Source of the DNA: Areca catechu
Taxonomy: Eukaryota; Streptophyta; Magnoliopsida; Arecales; Arecaceae
Length of the DNA stretch: 64,000 nt
Assembly (NCBI GenBank): GCA_021397845.1
Contig: CM038048.1
Coordinates: 32,796,727 to 32,860,726 of the forward strand
Direction of reading: 5' to 3'
Within the stretch, counting starts at the first letter, position 1; every line of letters starts with the position of its first letter. The position numbers and the translations under genes were made by a program. Of this stretch, positions 43,372 through 54,562 are shown piece after piece. Below the pieces are notes generated by a model, which worked only from the letters and a program-made list of their open reading frames with translations, did no database searches and was not told the origin of the DNA.

Positions 43372-44570
43372 AAAATAATCTTGAAACACGAACGAATCCT
43401 ATACATGCTAACATATCTGGCACCTTAGGAGCCAACTCAGAATACTTGTTGTATGGTCCAAGATACTTACCATTAGTGGGTCAGTGATCAAACCACAATC
43501 TGTTGCATTATATGGGCATCCATGAATAATGATTGAATTACAAATTTAAGGATGCTCAGCCAGAGGATATACTTCAAGTATTGAAAGAATCTTTCAACAC
43601 TCAGGATGATGTTGAAAGGTATAAAATGTTTTGTACCATTTTTAACTCCAAGATGAGAGAACGATGTTAGTTACCGATCATGTATTGTGCATGATCTAAC
43701 TAATTGAGCACTTAAGCAAACTCGAGTTTCCCCTGCATCAACAACTAGGGAAGGATGCAATCCTCAATTCTTTGTCAAAGTCCTACATAGATTTCCTTGA
43801 TCAATATAGAATGACTAGGCCTATAGTAAATCGCTATGGTCTGTTAGGGTTATTACAGACCTATGAGAAGGATCATCAGCTCTATAAGAGGTTGGTGAAT
43901 ATAGTGGAAAGTTCGACAGGACATCATCCCATTAAGAAAGTAATGAAAAAGAAAATAAAAAAAGTGCAAAGTGCTCTAGTGACAAAGCCAGGTCAGAACA
44001 AGAAGTTAAAAATTGATTAGACTCAAGCAAAATGCTTATATTATAAGAAGCGAGGACACTGGAAGAGGAATTATCCTCGTTACAATGCCTCGCTGGATCT
44101 GAACAGGTCAAGAAAGAAGAAGAACTAGCAAGGCATTGCTGGACAAAGTACTTATATGATAACACCTTGTAATTTTTTTATTTGTGATACTATTGTCTGG
44201 GTATTAGATACTAAAAGCCCTATCAATATTTGAACTTTAGGTTAGTAAAAGATTTAAAGATGATGAGAAATTCCGGAACATTAAAGATGAAAGATCTATT
44301 CCAGTTCTAGCTTCATAAATTGTCATGCTAATTTTGGATACTAGTATCATTGTTTTAGGTGATTGTCACTATTGTCCTAATTTTTTTTGATGAATGTGAT
44401 CTTAATAGGCCTTTTGATAAAAAATGGTTATCATTTATTAGTCAAAGATAGTTATTGTGATATCATTTTGAATAGTGTTACTATAATGCATGAATAACTG
44501 AAGAATGACAATTATATTTTATCACAGCCTATGAATGTAATGTATACATCTAAAAAATATTCTAGGATAG
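43372..44570 (+). pseudogene. Old copia gag remnant with decayed zinc knuckle
   Basis: Resumes the old copia element after the young insertion. Fragments in different frames show a gag-like region (around 43500-44000). A basic segment (KKVMKKKIKKVQSALVTKPGQNKKLK) is followed by CLYYKKRGHWKRNYPRY, a CCHC knuckle in which cysteines have been replaced by tyrosines. A weak protease-like stretch near 44200 follows. There are many stops, and no intact domain remains. It lies in the same orientation as the copia fragments at 44571-45308 and 52119-54025. Confidence 0.75.
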
Positions 44571-45308
44571 AAAATGTATCTGATATCTACCTTCGGCATT
44601 GTAGGATAGGTCATATCAACAAAATAAGGATGAATAAGTTATCTAAAGAGGGAATCCCCGAGTCAATGATTTTGAATCATTACTAACCTGTGGATCTAAT
44701 ACATACTAGAAAGGGTGAAAGAGCCACTAAGGTTCTGAATCTAATACATACTGATGTATGTGGACCCATAAACACTTTAACCATAGGTGAATATCACTAT
44801 TTCATCATGTTTGTTGATGGCCTATCAAGGTATGGGTATGTCTACTTAAGAGACATAAGTCTGAGTCATTTGAGATATTCAAATGGTTTTGTAATGAAGT
44901 AGAAAAATAAACTAGTAAGTATATAAAAACTTTTTGATCTAATCGAGGAGATGAATATCTTACTAGTAGTTAATAACATATTAGAAAGAGAATAAGATTA
45001 TCTCACAATGGACTCCTCCCAGGACACCTCAACATAATGAAGTATCTAAAAAGAGGAATCAAATCGTATTAGACATGATTTGGTTTGATCGGATTTGCGA
45101 GTTTCCCTATCTTCTTTTGGGGATATGCACTAGAGTCAGCTTGTTGCATTCTAAATAGAGTACCTAGTAAGGCAGTAGACAAAATACCATATGAAATATG
45201 GACAGGGCATAAGCTGATGCTCTCACACCTTAGGCTCTAGGGATGTCCAGCTTATGTCAAATGTTTGAAAATAGACAAGCTTGGACCTAGGTCTGATAGG
45301 TGTATATT
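44571..45308 (+). pseudogene. Old copia integrase remnant, interrupted at 45309
   Basis: Integrase words persist in broken frames: LRHCRIGHINKIRMNKL (zinc-finger region), NLIHTDVCGPINTLTIGEYHYFI with the first catalytic Asp, then later KIPYEIWTGHKLMLSHLRLWGCPAYVK and GPRSDRCIF. The reading stops exactly where the gypsy LTR begins and resumes at 52119 with GYLKKINGYFF. That confirms the inserted element and its target duplication. Confidence 0.88.
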
Positions 45309-46958
45309 TGGTGCGGGCACCAGACTCAGAAGAAGACTTCAGGCTCCATCTGGATCTCTGATTGACCTTGCCCAAAGAATTAGGGTTTTCTGGTTTTGTA
45401 ATAAGGGTTGACCTGATCAACTCAATTTTGAGTCTGTAATTTTGTCATTTCAATTTTTGTTGGGTCATGTTGACTCAGTCCAAGTCCAAGGCCCAGGTAG
45501 GTGTCATTCCCTTTGCCATAGGGCACCACATTTTCCAGCTACAAATGGGTGCCACACTCCCTGCCACATCTCCATCCAGTGTACCTTGGTCCCCACACCT
45601 CAAGTAAGCAGGTTCTTTTTTTCTTGCACCACTTGGGGGAGAAATCCATCAAGATACCTCAATCCAAGGAGGAGCCAACTTCTTTCCAGATAAACCCAAG
45701 CCAGGATGGCCAGAATTTTTCTTGAAGAGAGGATCAAGGAGGTGCCCCACAATGTTCCATAAAAATCCAAGTTATAAAAGGGAAGAGAGCATGTCTTGGG
45801 GAGAAAATCAAGGAGGCACCCAAAAGTTTCCAAAAGTGCGAAAGCCATGAAAGGAAGAAGCCTAAACTTGTAGAGCAAGACTAGGAGGTGTCCAAAAGAG
45901 CCAAACCATGAAGGGAAAATCCTTGATTCATGGAGAGATACTAGGAGACACCCCCATAACCTGCCATTTGGAGCTGATTTTCAAGTATTCTTGGAGTTTT
46001 TGGGCTGTCCACTCATGGAAGGAGTCTTGGGAAGAGAATTTGATGCCTAAAGTGTGGGTTAGTCCTATTAGTCCCACATGGAAAATGTATAAAATTTTAT
46101 TTCATTATTATGTCTATATATTCAACTCTATGTAACTCTTGAATTTAAAATGATGAAGGAAATCAATTTCTTTGTGAGCAAGTTTGTGTTTCTCTCTTCC
46201 GCACTTGTATTCAAGTGTTGAGCTCCATGAGGGAGTAAATCCGGGTTCCCTAGGAACCTTGAGGAGGTGTGAGATCTCCAACCCCAAAACTCTAGCTTAG
46301 TCCACCCATCTCTACTCCACCACCACCAAACCCTAATTTTTCATCTACATCCCACGGCCCCTCTCTTCCACATAGAGGCCGGCCACCAGCATCCAGGTTC
46401 AGATCAACTGTTTCAACTACAGAGCCAGTTCAAAGAAGAGTCAGATCAGTATCAAGATCTCCAGAACTTCTACATCCAACAATCTTCATTAAGTCCTCAG
46501 GTCAGTGTCTTTTTTTGAGTTTCTAGTTCTTTTTTTTTGTTATTCTTCTTCCAGATCCTGAGTTCGAGAAGAAGGCCAACCTTGCCATAGGACTACAATC
46601 CGAGGATCCATTGCGAAGATACCCCATCTCCAAGGATCCTACAATCTGCTCGAGAGTGTCCTTCAATTGAAGCAACGAGAGATATCACAGTCAGGTATAA
46701 AACCTTCTCTTCTCTCTTCGTCTATTTCTTGAAAGAGGAGTAAACCCTAGGTCTGGGGGTTTCTCAATCCCCAGCGATCCTACTTCTGAGTCACTCTGAT
46801 AATCCACTCCTTTTAATTGTGCTTTCTGTCATTTCTTAGTATCTTTCAACATTAGTTTATCTTTCCTTTGAGTCAAAGCCAACTTCTGAAAATAAATAAA
46901 TAAAAAAAATACATTAATTTTAATTTGCTTCCGCATTTCACATTTTCGTTCTGCATCA
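45309..46958 (+). repeat. 5' LTR of the inserted non-autonomous gypsy element
   Basis: 1650 bp, TGGTGCGGGC to TTCTGCATCA, preceded by target duplication ATATT (45304-45308). Type-1 U3 with TATA-like TCTATATATT at 46113-46122. The primer site starts four bases after the end. Confidence 0.95.
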
Positions 46959-47006
46959 ATTTTGGTATCAGAGCTTTCATTCTGCATTATTTTTGGTATC
47001 AGAGCC
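46959..47006 (+). other. Duplicated primer binding site
   Basis: Two TGGTATCAGAGC sites (46963-46974 and 46994-47005), separated by an LTR-terminus-like ATTCTGCATTA. The relative at 62861 has one site only. Confidence 0.9.
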
Positions 47007-47889
47007 CTGTCTAGGGTTTCTATCTTGCTTGCTTGTTTTGAGTCTCTCTCTTTTTACTTTGTCTGCTCGAAGTAGACTCCCCAGGACGTCCAGTCCTAGG
47101 AATGAAGCGAGGTGCAAACCTCCTCTTCCTATTCCACGGGGTGTTCCTAGGGCATGTAGGGGATCCGCTGGGTTACAACTTCGTAGCAGGTATTGTAAAC
47201 GGGGAAGCATTATATTTTCAATCTGTAACTATCCTGTTGCAGGAATTGTTTCTTATTGTAGGTAACTCCAAATTGTATGATTTTTATTTTGCTGAAACCG
47301 TATAATTGAATCTATTTTACATAATTTTCCTGTGATTTATTGGTTTCCATGAAATTTCTGAGAGTTAAATTACAGTAACTCTGTTTCTGTGTTTCTGCAA
47401 TTCAATTATTTTGAGTGATCATCTCCTAATTCATCTTAAGGGCATTTGAGCATCTAAGATAAGGGGAGGAGTTGATAACCTCTCCTTAGCCCAAAACCAC
47501 CACCCACTCATTCGATCCTAAGCCTAATTTTAAAATTTATTAGACTTAATTTGTCCTAGTGGGCTAGGGACGTCAACAAGTCGGGTCAAGGCTAGTGTTG
47601 AGTCAGTTTGTCTAGTTACTCTGTGTGCTTTGCACTCAGTGTCTAGAACAGTGGTTCAAGGATTCTATCCCGAAGGGCTTGTGTGCTGGTCCGCCTACCT
47701 GGCCAATCACTGATTGGTGTCTAGGATTGGCATTTAGGGACCTAACACTCCCCTTACACCTGCCTGGCTGAGTCCCGAGTTACTACAGGCTAGCTTGCCA
47801 CTCTGATTGGGCATCTAGTTTGGACTCTAGGTCTAGTGAGCCAGTAGTCGCTTTAGTCTAGTCACATTCTATGTGTTTTCTTGCATCAT
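47007..47889 (+). other. Leader of the non-autonomous gypsy element
   Basis: Non-coding. It includes the shared block 47639-47772 with the stem-loop at 47698-47725. Short frames (47102-47305, 46993-47265) have no recognisable domain. Confidence 0.7.
47698..47725 (+). other. Conserved leader stem-loop (non-autonomous gypsy copy)
   Basis: CCTGG, CCAATC, loop ACT, GATTGG, bulge TGT, CTAGG. It lies about 165 nt upstream of the gag start. Confidence 0.8.
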
Positions 47890-48435
47890 CATGACTACCC
47901 GGAATGGAGTACCCTACCAACCTGGTCAAACCCAACCTGATTTAGAGGCCATGGTTAGAGCTCTTACTGAAAGTATGAACAAATTGAGTCAGGATATGAC
48001 TGCTACTGTTACCTAGTGTAAAGAACAAGTCCATGAGAATTTTACCCAGCTTAGGGATCGAGTCCAAGTACTTGAGAAATGTAGACATCAAAATTGGACC
48101 CCTGATCCAAAATTTAATAGGCCCCAACCTCATCCATGCCAGGAGCCTAGGAGGACCTTATACCGTGATCCCGAGCATAACCTTAGGAAGCCTAACCATG
48201 ATATCTATAGTGTGGATTGTGTCTATGAGAGGTCCTTACAATATTCTAGACCAGTCACTCAACAACCCAAGTCTTCTAGATCAAACCATTTAGATCCACA
48301 CCCATGCCCAAGTAAGGTCTCTACTAGCTTGAAACCCAGTGTGACCCAGGTTCCTATATCGCAAGAATGTTTGTTTTGTGGAGAAAGAGGCCATAAATCT
48401 AGTCAGTGCCCATGCATAGGACTGGCTTGTGCATA
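47890..48435 (+). pseudogene. Gag remnant with CCHC zinc knuckle
   Basis: Starts at ATG 47890 (MTTRNGVPYQPGQTQPDLEAM, then ALTESMNKLSQDM). A stop near 48016 and frameshifts follow. The final part (48212-48436) encodes CLFCGERGHKSSQCP, a CCHC nucleocapsid knuckle. Compared with the gag at 60513-61966, the central gag domain is missing, while the N-terminal helix and the PQPHP.EPRR.LYRDP segment are shared. Confidence 0.8.
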
Positions 48436-48594
48436 GCTAAGTGGTAAGAATCCTAAGGATGACATTAATGAGGGAGAACCCAAGCGTACCAATGAGGAAG
48501 AAAGGTTAGGTATGACAAGCCTAAAATCAGTTGACCCGATACCACTGACCAGAAATCCATTGAAGATGGCATCGAGGAAGTATATGATGCTGGC

Positions 48595-49563
48595 TTGAGT
48601 CTAGTTGATGAATATGAGGGGGAAGAACTTGAAGAATGTGACATCGATACTATTGGTTCCTTACCTGAGGAGACATTGGAGAGCAACCAAGTGGTAGGAC
48701 CTAGTTCAGAAATTCAAGAGATTTGTGAGAATCAGGTTCCTTTAGTCAAATACCCCCAGGAAGAACTCATAGTGTTAGCCCGAGCTATCAGTTCGTACCC
48801 TCTAATGACAGTCATTCCCCAAGTACCAATTGAAGATCTTTGCACTGAACTGTTTAAGTTTGCCCACCCTATGGTAGATCCTCTCCTTAGGATGACTGAA
48901 TCAAGCCTCTTACAATTGGACCTTGTCCCATGCCCAGCCACTAAGGTCTCTCCCGTAATCTCAGTTGAACATCCTTGTCTTGAGCGGATTGATTCACCCA
49001 GTCCTGTAGAAGTCCTCCTTATGGCCCCAGACCCCTTCCTTCGCATGACTGACCTACCCTTCTATAGAGTATACCTTTCTGCAACCATAGGTCAAATTTC
49101 AAGTCTTGAGGTCATCATCCATAGGCCCTCCCATGAATCATTCTCTAATCCAGTTCTTGAGAAAGTGGATCATTATTTGCTTAGAGAACAAACCTTAACT
49201 ATTGCAATCACATGTCCTAGGCTACTTCCCGAACCATCTCTTGATCCATTCCTGGGAGTAGCAAACTTTTCCTTTCGTAAGGATGACCAGTTGACACTCA
49301 TAGATCACCATTCAAACCTTCAGGTCACCACCTTTAGTCAACAGGTAATTCGAGACTCCACCTCATATCTCCTCCCTTTCTCTAGGACTTCCAATGCTTC
49401 TTACACCATCCAAGTATACTTTGTCGAAGCCTTTAGAGTGAACCACGTGTCAGAACCTATTAGGTTTGCCACCTACTTCTGGAAGATCTTATGGCACCTA
49501 CTAGGCATCCATAATAAGTTTTCATGCTCTGTATGCCCTCCTCCGACCCAAGGTCAAACCTAG
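48595..49563 (+). CDS. 322-residue frame of unknown function ending in integrase-like sequence
   Basis: An open frame in the internal region of the non-autonomous gypsy element. It starts inside the acidic linker that usually follows the zinc knuckle (SLVDEYEGEELEECDID). It continues through about 250 residues in which I recognise nothing, with no protease DSG/DTG and no RT motif. It ends with RFATYFWKILWHLLGIHNKF and PPPTQGQT, an altered version of the gypsy integrase stretch FTSYFWKTLWHMLGTKLKFS. The frame is a fusion formed by a deletion that removed protease, RT, RNase H and half of integrase. The ATG at 48595 is simply the first in frame; the true start may be upstream. Whether it is translated is unknown. 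Confidence 0.55.
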   Translation: MSLVDEYEGEELEECDIDTIGSLPEETLESNQVVGPSSEIQEICENQVPLVKYPQEELIVLARAISSYPLMTVIPQVPIEDLCTELFKFAHPMVDPLLRMTESSLLQLDLVPCPATKVSPVISVEHPCLERIDSPSPVEVLLMAPDPFLRMTDLPFYRVYLSATIGQISSLEVIIHRPSHESFSNPVLEKVDHYLLREQTLTIAITCPRLLPEPSLDPFLGVANFSFRKDDQLTLIDHHSNLQVTTFSQQVIRDSTSYLLPFSRTSNASYTIQVYFVEAFRVNHVSEPIRFATYFWKILWHLLGIHNKFSCSVCPPPTQGQT

Positions 49564-50461
49564 AGAGCCTTAGTTTGTTAGGTTTAGACCTAGGGTTCCT
49601 TTGTAATAAAGTCCATTCTTTAGGAATGCGTCGTCAGTCTAGTTTAGTTTTCTTGACCCTTTACTAGGCTTTGGCTCGGATTTTGGTTTGATTGAGAGCA
49701 CCAGGAATTGGGATTTGTATTTTGTCCAGGGCTGAAATTGCATTCAATGTTTCGATCAATAGGTCTATAGGCTAGAGTCCCTTTGAAATTGTTCATGGAT
49801 ACAAGCCTTACACACCACTTGATCTGATTTCACTATTAGCCCACACACACAAGTCTCTTGATGCACTTGCATAACATGTAAAGGACTTGCATAGAGAAAT
49901 TCATGAAACTTATAAGAAGTTGGCTGATTCTCAAAGACGAGTCAAAACTTTTATTGAGAGAGACTATGTAATGATTAGGTTAAGGCCTGAGCGGTTTTCT
50001 CCTGGAACCATTAGAAAGTTACATGCTAGAGGAGCTGGACCATTTAGAGTAGTGAAGAGAGTAGGATCCAATGCCTATGTGCTCGAGTTGCCTCCAGAAC
50101 TAGGCAATAGCTCTACTTTCAACATTACAGACCTAGTAGAGTACAGGGAGCCAGCTGTGATTCCCAGTGAGCCTTTTGAACCTAATCCTATTATTGAGAG
50201 TGATCCCGACCATGTGTGTCCACCAACAAACTGGCTTGTGAGGAAAGAGCAGATTGAAAAGATCTTGGATGATCAGGTTATCTCTACTCGTAATCGAGGA
50301 TACCAAAGATACTTGGTCCGCTGGCAAGGAAGGCCAGACTCTGATGACTCTTGGATCTCCCGAGAAGAACTACAAGATTTGGATCCAGACCTCTTGGAGA
50401 GATACCAGAGCCAACTTGAGCCTTACTCGACAAGGTCGAGTTCCTCCCACCCCGGGAGAAT
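49564..50461 (+). pseudogene. Gypsy integrase tail and chromodomain of the non-autonomous element
   Basis: Decayed core sequence (NWDLYFVQ, SPFEIVHGYKP) leads to a good open stretch, 49887-50495: IRLRPERFSPGTIRKLHARGAGPF, STFNITDLVEY, then chromodomain QIEKILDDQVIS, RYLVRWQGRPDSDDSWISREELQDLDPDLLERY. The chromodomain is better preserved than at 1-621. The frame runs beyond 50461 into the LTR. A purine tract CGGGAGAAT precedes the LTR. Confidence 0.88.
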
Positions 50462-52113
50462 TGGTGCGGGCACCAGACTCAGAAGAAGACTTTAGGGCTC
50501 CATCTGGATCTCTGATTGACCTTGCCCGAAGAATTAGGGTTTTCTGGTTTTGTAATAAGGGTTGACCTGATCAACTCAATTTTGAGTCTATAATTTTGTC
50601 ATTTCAATTTTTGTTGGGTCATGTTGACTCAGTCCAAGTCCAAGGCTCAGGTAGGTGTCATTCCCTTTGCCATAGGGCACCACATTTTCCAGCTACAAGT
50701 GGGTGCCACACTCCTTGCCACATCTCCATCCAGTGTACCTTGGTCCCCATGCCTCAAGTAAGCAGGTTCTTTTTTTCTTGCACCACTTGGGGGAGAAATC
50801 CATCAAGATACCTCAATCCAAGGAGGAGCCAACTTCTTTCCATATAAACCCAAGCCAGGATGGCCAGAATTTTTCTTGAAGAGAGGATCAAGGAGGTGCC
50901 CCATAATGTTCCATAAAAATCCAAGTTATAAAAGGGAAGAGAGCATGTCTTGGGGAGAAAATCAAGGAGGCACCCAAAAGTTTCCAAAAGTGCGAAAGCC
51001 ATGAAAGGAAGAAGCCTAAACTTGTAGAGCAAGACTAGGAGGTGTCCAAAAGAGCCAAACCATGAAGGAAAAATTCTTGATTCATGGAGAGATACTAGGG
51101 GACACCCCCATAACCTGCCATTTGGAGCTGATTTTCAAGTTTTCTTGGAGTTTTTGGGCTACCCACTCATGGAAGGAGTCTTGGGAAGAGAATTTGATGC
51201 CTAAAGTGTGGGTTAGTCCTATTAGTCCCACATGTGAAATGTATAAAATTTTATTTCTTTGTTATGTCTATATATTCAACTCTATGTAACTCTTGAATTT
51301 AAAATGATGAAGGAAATCAATTTCTTTGTGAGCAACTTTGTGTTTCTCTCTTCTGCACTTGTATTCAAGTGTTGAGCTCCATGAGGGAGTAAATCCGGGT
51401 TCCCTAGGAACCTTGAGGAGGTGTGAGATCTCCAACCCCAAAACTCTAGCTTAGTCCACCCATCTCTACTCCACCACCACCAAACCCTAATTTTCCATCT
51501 ACATCCCACGGCCCCTCTCTTCCACATAGAGGCCAGCCACCAGCATCCAGGTTCAGATCAACTATTTCTACTACAGAGCAAGTTCAAAGAAGAGTCAGAT
51601 CAGTATCAAGATCTTCGGAACTTCTACATCCAACAATCTTCATTAAGTCCTCAGGTCAGTGTCTTTCTTTGAGTTTCTGGTTCTTTTTTTTTGTTCTTCT
51701 TCTTCCAGATCCTGAGTTCGAGAAGAAGGCCAACCTTGCCATAGGACTGCAATCCGAGGATCCATTACGAAGATACCCCGTCTCCAAGGATCCTACAATC
51801 TGCTCGAGAGTGTCCTTCAATTGAAGCAACGAGAGATATCACAGTCAGGTATAAAACCTTCTCTTCTCTCTTCGTCTGTTTCTTGAAAGAGGAGTAAAAC
51901 CTAGGTCTGGTGGTTTCTCAATCCCCAGCGATCCTACTTCTGAGTTACTCTGATAATCCACTCCTTTTAATTGTGCTTTCTGTCATTTCTTAGTATCTTT
52001 CAACATTAGTTTATCTTTCCTTTGAGTCAAAGCCGACTTCTGAAAATAAATAAATAAATAAAAATACATTAATTTTAATTTGCTTCCGCATTCCACATTT
52101 TCGTTCTGCATCA
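50462..52113 (+). repeat. 3' LTR of the non-autonomous gypsy element
   Basis: 1652 bp, ending TTCTGCATCA, followed by target duplication ATATT (52114-52118). Very similar to 45309-46958. The full element is 45309-52113, about 6.8 kb. Confidence 0.95.
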
Positions 52114-52118
52114 ATATT

Positions 52119-54025
52119 TATAAGGTACCTGAAGAAAATAAATGGTTATTTCTTCTGTCAAACTGATAAACACAAAGTGTTTGTTAGTAATAAGGCAGTC
52201 TTTTTGAAAAAGGAGTTTCTCATGAAATGAAATAATGACTTTAAGGTTGAACTTGAAAAAGTTTGATAGGTAGAAGAACCAACATAATTAACTAAGCCAA
52301 TTCAATAAGATTTGATTAGATCAAACTCGGAGCCTATTATAGAGGCAATCTTAAAGAGATCTAGTAGACTTCCATGTCAACCGAACAAATATTATAGTTT
52401 CTTGGTCTAGGATGGTGATCTTGTTGAACTTGATAAAAAAAATAATGATCCGATCACCTACATAGATGCAATGCAAAGTTTTGACTCTGGCAAATGGCTT
52501 GAAGCCATGGAATTTGAAATGGAGTCCACAAAAATCAATGATGTATGGACACTTGTTCACCCACTTGAAGGGATAAAATCCATTGGATGCAAATGGATTT
52601 TCAAAAGAAAATGTGTAGACAGGATGTTAGAGATCTATAAAGCCTGTTTAGTTGCCAAGGGATATCGCCAGCATTATAGTATTGACTATGACAAGACATT
52701 TTCTTCTATGGTAATGCTCAAGTCCATTTGCATTATGCTTGTATTAGTGGTGCATCATGATTTTAAGTCTAGCAAATGGATGTCAAAATTGCTTTCCTAA
52801 ATGGAGAGTTGGAAGAAGAAGTGCATATGATACATAACCTAGGGGGTTCACATCCATTGATGAATCAAGGGTGTGCAAGCTTCAAAGATTTATTTATGAA
52901 TTAAAGCAGGTATCTCAAAGTTGGAACATATATTTTGATAAGGTGATCAAAATGAATGGCTTCATTAAGAATGGAAAGAGCACTGCATATAGATATGAGC
53001 TAATGCTTTAGTAATTATATTTCTTATTTTATATGTGGATGATATTCTCCTAATCGAGAATGACATCATATAATGTAGAGAATAAAGATTTGGTTGTCAT
53101 CCCAATTCTCTATGAAGGACTTAGGAGAAGCAACCTACATCTTTCAGATAAAGATCTATTGGGATAGATCAAAAAGGTTGCTAGGGTTATCCAAGTCGAC
53201 ATACATTGATAGTATGTTGAAGTGATTCAATACGGTAAATTTCAAGAAAGGCTATCTTACAATAGGCCTTGGAATTACTCTTACTAAGAAGGATTGTTTG
53301 ACATCTCTTCAAGAGAAAAAGGATATGAGTAGGATTCCATATGCCTCAATAGTGGGATCCATTATATATGCCATGATATATACATGACCAGAGGTGGTAT
53401 ACTCACTAGGAGTAGTGAGTAGATACCAATCTCCAGGTGAGAACAATTGGAAGGTCATAAAATCTATCCTAAAGTATTTCAGAAATACTAAGGAACAATG
53501 GTTGGTTTATGAAGATTTTGACTTGAAACTAGTTGGTTATACTGACTAAAGTTTTTAGTCAAATTGAGATGATAGCAAAAGTGTCTCAAGTTGTCTTTAT
53601 CCTTAACAGAGTAGCAGTTTGTTAGAAAAGTTCCAAGCAGCATATTGTGGCTGATTCCGTATGCTAGGCGGAGTATATTAAGGCATGTAATGCTATAAAA
53701 AAAGCTGTATAGTTATGAAAGTTCATCACTGAGCTTGGAGTGGCACCCTCCATTCATGGTCTAGTTGTTCTGCATTGTGATAGCAATGAAGCTATTACTC
53801 AAGTGAAGAAACCAAAGGTACATCAGCAGACCAAGCGCGTTCTACATCCCTACCACCTTGTCTGAGAGATTATGGAATGAGATAATGTTGACTTATAGAA
53901 GATCGATGGAAAGGAGAACTTGGTCGATCCATTTACTAAATCCCTCAGAATCAATGAGTTTGACAATCACAAGTGTAAGATAGGTATACGATACTGTTCT
54001 GATTGGCTCTAGTCCAAGTGAAAGT
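52119..54025 (+). pseudogene. Old copia reverse transcriptase and RNase H remnant
   Basis: Continues the old copia polyprotein after the gypsy insertion. The best stretch is 52471-52800 (GKWLEAMEFEMESTKINDVW, GCKWIFKRK, YKACLVAKGYRQ), the RT N-terminal part. Later words include LYVDDILLIEND near 53035 and RNase H pieces (HIVADSV, LHCDSNEAITQ, IDGKENLVDPFTKSL) up to about 53960. Many stops are present. A purine tract (CAAGTGAAAG) precedes the LTR at 54026. Confidence 0.88.
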
Positions 54026-54562
54026 TATTGGAAAAAGTATTCTAAAGCCAACCATCTAGATTGCAAATGATTGAGCAATCTTATAAAGTATATAAATTTT
54101 TAATAAAATAAATAATATTTTTGGTAGCTTAACATTATTTGCCATCTTCTTGTGAACTCTAATGTGTTGAAGTCCTCAGAACTATATTAACTCGATAAAT
54201 GAGGATTTATCAAGTGGTTCTTAAATCAATTCATATATTATTACCTAGGATGACAATGTTTATCGAGAAGAAATCATTGTATGTCATATAGGTTGGTTAT
54301 TCTCTTAACCAAGGAGTGTAGGGATGCTAGTATAGCATATAGATGAGTATAGGAGTATATCTCACTAAATAGTGACCAACTCTAAGGAGTACTCTGCTAT
54401 CAAGAGTATCTCATAGAAAGGGTATAGGTATTAGTGTCATTCTGACTTGAGACTATCATGATGACTTGGCAAGCAACTCACTATACTTTAATACCAGACT
54501 ACCTAAATTTCTAATCTAGTGATAAAAGGTTTCTAGGTGCACTCAAGAAGTTGTGAAGTTGG
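54026..54562 (+). repeat. Truncated 3' LTR of the old copia element
   Basis: Aligns with the first 540 bp of the LTR at 29289 ('ttggaaaaagtattctaaagccaaccatctag', 'gtcctcagaacta', 'ggatttatcaagtggttctta'). It is cut off at 54563 by another element. The old element therefore spans 29289 to at least 54562, with two inserts. Confidence 0.82.
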
